NCBI GenBank assembly: GCA_900128565.1
Contig: LT636049.1
Location: 1 to 19,583, forward strand
DNA from: Stramenopiles sp. TOSAG23-6
Lineage: Eukaryota; Sar
Reading direction: 5' to 3'
DNA length: 19,583 nt
Part shown: positions 14,501-19,583 of the stretch, piece by piece
Layout: every line of letters starts with the position of its first letter
Numbering within the stretch: the first letter of the stretch is position 1
Position numbers and translations under genes: made by a program
Notes under the pieces: model-generated
The model's input: only the letters and a program-made list of their open reading frames with translations
Database searches by the model: none
Told to the model about the DNA's origin: nothing

Positions 14501-15976
14501 TTCTTTCGTTTGTGAACTAAAACTCGGGTTATCAATGAGAGCATTAACAAAAATCATTAAATGATTTTTCACAACTGAAGGTCGTGGTTTAGCCATTTTC
14601 TTGTCTTTTTTAGATACAGCAGAAATAATTGCATCGACAACAGATTGCGTAATCACATCAACATGACTTCCTCCATCAGTCGTAGAAATTGCATTCACAA
14701 AACTATGGTGTCTAAAATGACCTTCAGAAGAAAGACATACTGCAACCTCCCATCTATTATTTACACTTATATAACATACCTTTGTCAAATCAAGATCCTC
14801 CGTGAGTAACGAAGAAGATGAAGGTGAATTAGTCGTCATTGTGCTACACGGTGAACTTTGACTTGAAGGTAATGCATTGCGTATTGGTGATGACATCGAA
14901 TTGTCAAGTACAGTATTTTTACTCTTAGAAAATACATCATTCGAAGATGATACACTTTTTCCTTCTGATCCATTCAATACACTCGGTTTGATATTTTCAC
15001 CATTGGTAGAAGCATCCAAAGATATTTTATTCGCATCATACTGAATGCCAACTCGACATAACTTCACATATCGAATCAATCTGTCCACACCAATACGTTT
15101 GTTATTAATATACATCTTTAAAGTACCACGAAAACAAGCAGCAACATCATAGCAACGCCTCTTCATTAACGAAACAATGTCACGGTCAAGGCCATTCATT
15201 CCACCAAATTTTGAAAAATCAGGTCGGAAAATTACTTTAGTGTATTCCAAGATTTTCTTCTTTGCACCTGTTGGTTTCGCATCCGTTATTTTTGGTTCAT
15301 TTTTTTTATACATATTGTTCGTCCAAACTTGACGATATTTCAATCGTGCATTTGCATCAACCGTTTCAATAACAAAACGATTAGAAAAAATATTGGCTAA
15401 CTTCGCACCATAACCATTCCTCCCACCAGTCGTTTTCTTCTCCTTGTCATCATAATTACTACCTGTCAATAAGACACCAAATATACCTTCAGCAACATAT
15501 GTTTTCCACTTCTTATGCTTCTTCACAGGGATACCTGAACCATCATTAGTCACTGAGATTTCGCCTTTATCGACATCAAATGACACTTTAATGTATGTTT
15601 GTTTCTTACCACATCTTTGCTTATTATCAGACGCATTTACAAGAACTTCATCAAATATCTTATACAATGCAGGGACATACGTAATAGACCGCTCACGAAG
15701 AGTCTTTGAGTCATCGTCGTAGACGAGCATCTTTGCCGTATGTTCTTCAGTACTCCCGACATAACTATCAGGTCGTTGTAGGATATGCTCATGCTGATCC
15801 AAACGTTGATATTTTTCTTCTACGCTTTTCCTTGTACCCTTTTTCCCGGAAGACACATTCTTTTTGCCCATTTTAATTGAATCCTCTGTACTATCACTGA
15901 GACACGAGAAGTTGCTATCATCATCAGAATTAGAAATATCAACTTTGTAGTCAACCTTCTTACGTGCTCGCGACAT
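11454..15976 (-). pseudogene. TOP2: DNA topoisomerase II, right-arm copy, truncated
   Basis: This is the mirror of the left gene. Exons (minus strand) are 15976-14390, 14285-14187, 14091-13596, 13495-12867, 12754-12022, 11857-11646, and a stub from 11540. At 11501 it leaves topoisomerase II sequence after codons for LLIIRKG. The frame then runs about 15 codons into importin DNA in the wrong frame and stops at TGA 11456-11454. It lacks the FDYLLSMPMW segment and the charged tail. The ATPase, TOPRIM and catalytic-tyrosine regions are intact. If the molecule is real this is a 3'-truncated copy; if it is an assembly product it does not exist. Confidence 0.85.
11491..11515. other. Inner junction: topoisomerase II copy joined to importin
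   Basis: On the minus strand the sequence passes from ATACGAAAAGGTA (topoisomerase II exon 7) to CGTGGTCAAGCAGC (importin). The importin frame reads back into the joining bases as EKVRGQ, plausible native importin residues, so a few bases (about AAGGTA) may be shared microhomology. No introner core lies at this junction. Confidence 0.75.
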
Positions 15977-16478
15977 TTTTTCGTCGAATATAAAGAATCT
16001 TTTCAAAACCAAATAAATTGAAGATCAAGGTTAGTAAACGATCCCAAATGTAAAGTGAATAATGCAAGGTAGGCGAAGTTTACTGACAATTATTTCAAAA
16101 TCAACAGACAGAAATTGTTATTAATACACGTGCACAGTGCGTGTTCTCTTTGGCTCGGCGTTTGTTGTTTTTGAGTGACGTCACAACCCTAACCCTACTN
16201 TGAATTTTTTTTTTTATACATAGTATAACTAGGGTATACTGGGATAGGTATTAGAAATTGATTGATAGAGTATAAATCAGTTTCATCCAAGATTTTATAA
16301 CAAAGGGTACACCCCATGATCAATCACGTAAGACTATGGATAGTAAAATCAAAAAATCCTAGCACGAGGAATCCATAGTAGTACAAAAACACAAAAACAC
16401 GAAAAAAAACAATATGTTTCTTCTAAATTCAATTTATTGTGAAGGATAAAAATTACTACAACGATCAAATACTTCACA
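15977..16478. promoter_or_regulatory. Right-arm copy of topoisomerase II upstream region and acyltransferase 3' UTR
   Basis: This is the mirror of 3083-3584. It contains the TTAGGG-type motif at 16185-16197, TGACGTCA at 16176-16183 and the mirrored ambiguous base at 16200. No gene is seen in it. Confidence 0.6.
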
Positions 16479-18362
16479 CTATGCTGCCATCATTCCTTCT
16501 AATTCTGCCAATTCGTCATCTTCCTCCAAAACTGGAGCTGTTGTTGGAGCAGCTGGTAAATTCATACTGATATCATGTATTTTAGAAAAATATTTGAAAG
16601 AAAAATCGTTAGGTACAAAATTTCGTACGAAAAAAAAATTCGAGTTTGAAAAAACATAAAACATATAGCCTCATACACACCACTACATTTTTTATGCATG
16701 CGAAAATATGCAAGTTGAAAAGAAAGTTGTAGAACAGCATCAGGAGAAACATTTAATTTTTTAAAGTCATTTTTACCCAACGATTTAACTTCTATCACGT
16801 GAAGTCCAAGATGTATTTTGGAAAAATATTTCAAAAAAAAAAACTTAAATTTGTTAGGTACAAAATTTCGTACGAAAAAAAAATCATAGAAAAAAAAAAA
16901 ATAAAAAAATAAAACATACATTATTCGTAGTATCAGTGACCTTTTTTACTGATTCATTGATAGTAGTTTGAATAAAATCTGGGATATTAAAATTGAGTTC
17001 TTGAGTTTGAGGCTCTAATTTGGAATTTAATTTCATATTAGTTTCATTATTTTTTGTTTTCTCTTCATTTGGGTTAGGAAAATCTTGCAGAGTATCGAAT
17101 AACCAACGATTCCACATTGAACCATCAGAAAAAGAATGCTCGAAATTAACACTGATGCGCGAGTTTTTGTCTATAATAATTGTTGGTTTGTCGTACCATC
17201 GATCTGAGAGTGAGTTACCTGGTAATCCATGAAGACCATTTCTTGTGGCGCGTATTAAATCATTTTGACTATGATTTGAACTATTTTTATTTATACAGTT
17301 TGATACATCTAATGTAACAACAAGAATTGCTGTATCGATCTCAGTGACATGAGAATCATTCAAATTGTCAAATTCAATCAAAGATTTTCTGGTTTTGTAC
17401 CAAGTTTCTCTATCTAAACTAGTCAAAATTCCAATTCCTGGACCATCATTTATTTGGTTACAATAATCAACTATACAAGATAAATTTTTAATTAAAGTTT
17501 CAACAGATAAAATTTCATTTTTTTTCATTTTTTCACAACTTTCAATAAAAACATTTAACTTAAAAATATGACCACGATGCAAGATTACAATATGCTTTGC
17601 GTTTTTATTGAATAATTGTTTGTCTCTTGTAGCACCAGGAATTCTTGATGATCCACATATTGTGAAAAAATATTTTTTTTTTTTCGTAAAAAAATCGTTA
17701 GGTACAAACTTTCGTACTAAAAAATATAATTTAAATTCACGATGAAAACGTACATGAAATGTCTCAAACTGTGACATGCACTGACCAGGCAATGGACCAT
17801 CAGCTGGTAAATGTCCAAGGCGAACTTTCAAAAGCCATTTAAGTGATGAATTTATAAACTTCGCCGCCTGGCTCACTTGTGTCGTGTTTTCATTAGGGTT
17901 AGGGTTCTTCAACGTAGAGATATTTTTTTGTGGATTAGGATGAAGTATAAAAGCAGGATTCACATTAATGAGTAATGGATTACGCCCAGATAAGTACATA
18001 TCATCCCATTGTCTTTCAATAAACGAATAAGGATATTTACCAGAGCATTGAGAGTTTTTTTCACACCGTTCAAGTTCTTCTTGCAACTTTGATCCAATAC
18101 CATTAATGAAACTTTCAACATCTCTCTGATGTGCCTCAAATTCACCATCACTGATACAATAAGGATAAACGCTCTCTAAATAACGATGCATGGTGTCTTC
18201 CAGGTTTGGTAGTGGAAGTCTAGGTAGAGATGGGTTGTTCTGGATAGACTTTTCTACACTAGTTGACATTTGTGTCCTTGCCTTTGGTCTCAAGACGCAT
18301 CTTTGCAAAACATGATGCAACTGACGAGTTTGTACAATACTATGAAAATATCTACAAAACAT
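16479..18362 (-). CDS. Carnitine O-acyltransferase family gene, right-arm copy with intact intron 2
   Basis: Exons (minus strand) are 18362-17754, 17654-16920, 16810-16667 and 16574-16479. The translation is identical to the left copy, except that exon 3 begins one codon earlier: the acceptor AAAATACAT|CTTGGACTTCAC is present, giving NN-LGLHV, close to the expected DLHV of the family. This is therefore the reference version for the exon 2/3 junction. It shares the apparent chimeric end, with a Snf7-like last exon in place of about 170 C-terminal acyltransferase residues. Confidence 0.85.
16811..16919 (-). other. Intron 2 of carnitine acyltransferase, intact right-arm copy
   Basis: It is 109 nt long: donor AAT|GTATGTTTTATT, CTAAC at 16857-16853, poly-T, then GAAATATTTTTCC and the end AAAATACAT|CTTGGA. 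It ends in AT, not AG, in phase 0. The branch adenosine is about 43 nt from the end. The 23 bases missing from the left arm lie at this 3' end. Confidence 0.8.
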
Positions 18363-18630
18363 ATTTTGCACTTCTACTGCTTTGTAAACAAAGTGCAACT
18401 TTGGTGATAAATTGTGTTACTACAGTGAACAATAGAGATTGATGATCTCAAGATTAGTCTGATAATAATAAAAGTATAGTTGTGGGAAGAGCATATCAAA
18501 CACGACTAACCCTAACCCTATATGCGTCCAAATATATCCGATATGACAGTTTTTACAGTTTCAAAAGAAAACAAGTTAGTATAGCAGTCTTATGAATTTC
18601 AGCACAAATTTGTGAAAAATAAGCTGGAAG
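18363..18630. promoter_or_regulatory. Right-arm copy of the divergent promoter
   Basis: This is the mirror of 954-1221, with the TTAGGG-type motif at 18506-18520. It lies between the ATGs of the acyltransferase (minus) and the ankyrin/TPR gene (plus). Confidence 0.5.
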
Positions 18631-19528
18631 ATGACGACCCATGTTGGCCCTCATAAACTCGAGGGTGGGCCAGATACAGTCGCAAACATTTGGAAGCAGT
18701 GGTATGCTGCACGGCATGGAAAACTAGACAGAATGAAAGTCCTTCTTCGGCGTCCTGGATATGACGATTGTCTTTGTGACGATGAGTACGGACGAACGAG
18801 TCTTCATTGGGCATGTAAATATGGTCACACTGAAATGTCAAACTTATTAATTTCTTTAGCAACTACTGACAATATGATAAATAGGGTAGATTGGGGTGGA
18901 AATTCAGCATTGCATTTTGCCGCAGGCTGGGGCACAAAAGTACTGGTGGGGTTATTATTGAGCCATTCGGCCGACCCAACTTTAACTAATTCCAAAGGAC
19001 AAAAACCAATAGAAGTCGCAAAACAAATGAATCAAAGTGATATCATTGGAGTATTAAATCGATGGGAAAAATCAATAGATACAATGATGTCGGAAACTGC
19101 CGTTGAGGCTGTACTCAATAGAGAAAAGTTTGTAAATAGTACGCTACATCCAGATGCTTTAAAAAATATGGTACTCAAAGAAACTAAAGCGGACATGATC
19201 TTATTAAGTGATGATGAAAGGGAAGATGACTCGAGTAAACCATCGATGCGTCATGGATATCCGGTCGATTTAGTTCCATTGGTCACAGAAATTGAGACAT
19301 CAGAGATACCAAAAAATGAGAGCGAAATCAGTATTTTAAATTTAAAAAAAACTTTGCATATGAAAGAAGAAATACTAGGAAAGCAGCACAATGGAATTTC
19401 TTTGACTCTACGTAAATTAGGAAATCTCTATATAAGTGAACTTCAATATGAAAAAGCTGTCCCTGTTCTAACTAAAGCTTTAAAAATCACGGAACAAAAT
19501 CTAGGGCTTACACATCCTGATACGGCAT
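18631..19528 (+). CDS. Ankyrin-repeat plus TPR protein, right-arm copy (partial)
   Basis: This is the same 299-codon exon as on the left, read on the plus strand from ATG 18631 to the donor after GATACGGCAT. It is cut by the window end within its first intron, at the same base as the left copy. Confidence 0.8.
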
Positions 19529-19583
19529 GTATGTTTTATTTTTTTTTCAAATTCGAATTTTTTTTCGTACGAAATTTTGTACC
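19529..19583 (+). other. Partial introner-like intron at right window end
   Basis: This is the mirror of 1-55. The window ends at ATTTTGTACC, inside the element's conserved core and just before the position where relatives read TAAC. Confidence 0.8.

Larger units (their letters stand above)
11501..19583 (-). repeat. Right arm of ~8-kb inverted repeat
   Basis: This is the reverse complement of 1-8060, 23 bp longer because it keeps the acceptor end of carnitine acyltransferase intron 2 (around 16811-16833). Its inner edge at 11501 joins importin-like coding sequence, whereas the left arm's inner edge continues into the topoisomerase II C-terminus. The left arm therefore holds the natural gene continuation, and this arm is the secondary copy whether it arose in vivo or in data processing. 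Confidence 0.97.

Noticed and set aside
1-19583. Group I/II self-splicing introns, CRISPR arrays, tRNA or rRNA genes, or prokaryotic operons
   Set aside because: The introns are about 90-165 nt, too short for self-splicing types; no regular spacer array or cloverleaf was recognised, and the gene content is eukaryotic.

Overview
The window is nuclear DNA of a eukaryote, AT-rich by eye, with the standard genetic code, intron-split genes and clear homologues of eukaryotic proteins: DNA topoisomerase II, an importin-beta-type karyopherin, a carnitine acyltransferase and an ankyrin/TPR protein. I cannot name the species. Short, mutually similar, transposon-like introns with unconventional 3' ends recall intron-invaded lineages such as the syndinian dinoflagellate Amoebophrya or the tunicate Fritillaria. 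That is only a pointer.

Layout. Bases 1-8060 and 11501-19583 are inverted copies of each other around a unique 3.44-kb spacer (8061-11500). Left arm: the end of an ankyrin/TPR gene (minus strand), a divergent promoter, a carnitine acyltransferase gene (plus), and the first six exons of topoisomerase II (plus). Spacer: the topoisomerase II C-terminal exon (plus), a short convergent intergenic region, and the C-terminal 715 codons of an importin-5-like gene (minus), with no intron seen. Right arm: the left arm again in reverse, with topoisomerase II cut off and abutting the importin fragment.

The arms look identical, including a mirrored ambiguous base (3361 and 16200). The one difference I found is 23 bp at the acceptor end of one intron. 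Both window ends fall inside the repeated intron core. This suggests an assembly or amplification fold-back chimera at least as strongly as a real inverted duplication.

The most notable biology is the intron family. Nine complete introns and one partial intron per arm share a donor context AT|GTAYG, a core resembling TTTTGTACCTAAC with a branch-point-like CTAAC, internal inverted repeats around TTCGAA, and an end resembling AATAYNT instead of AG. Reading frame and protein homology force these non-AG ends in most cases. The elements follow the transcription direction of their host gene on both strands, so they look like introners, intron-creating mobile elements. The last exon of the carnitine acyltransferase model looks like the tail of an ESCRT-III Snf7-type protein, so that locus also appears chimeric across an introner.
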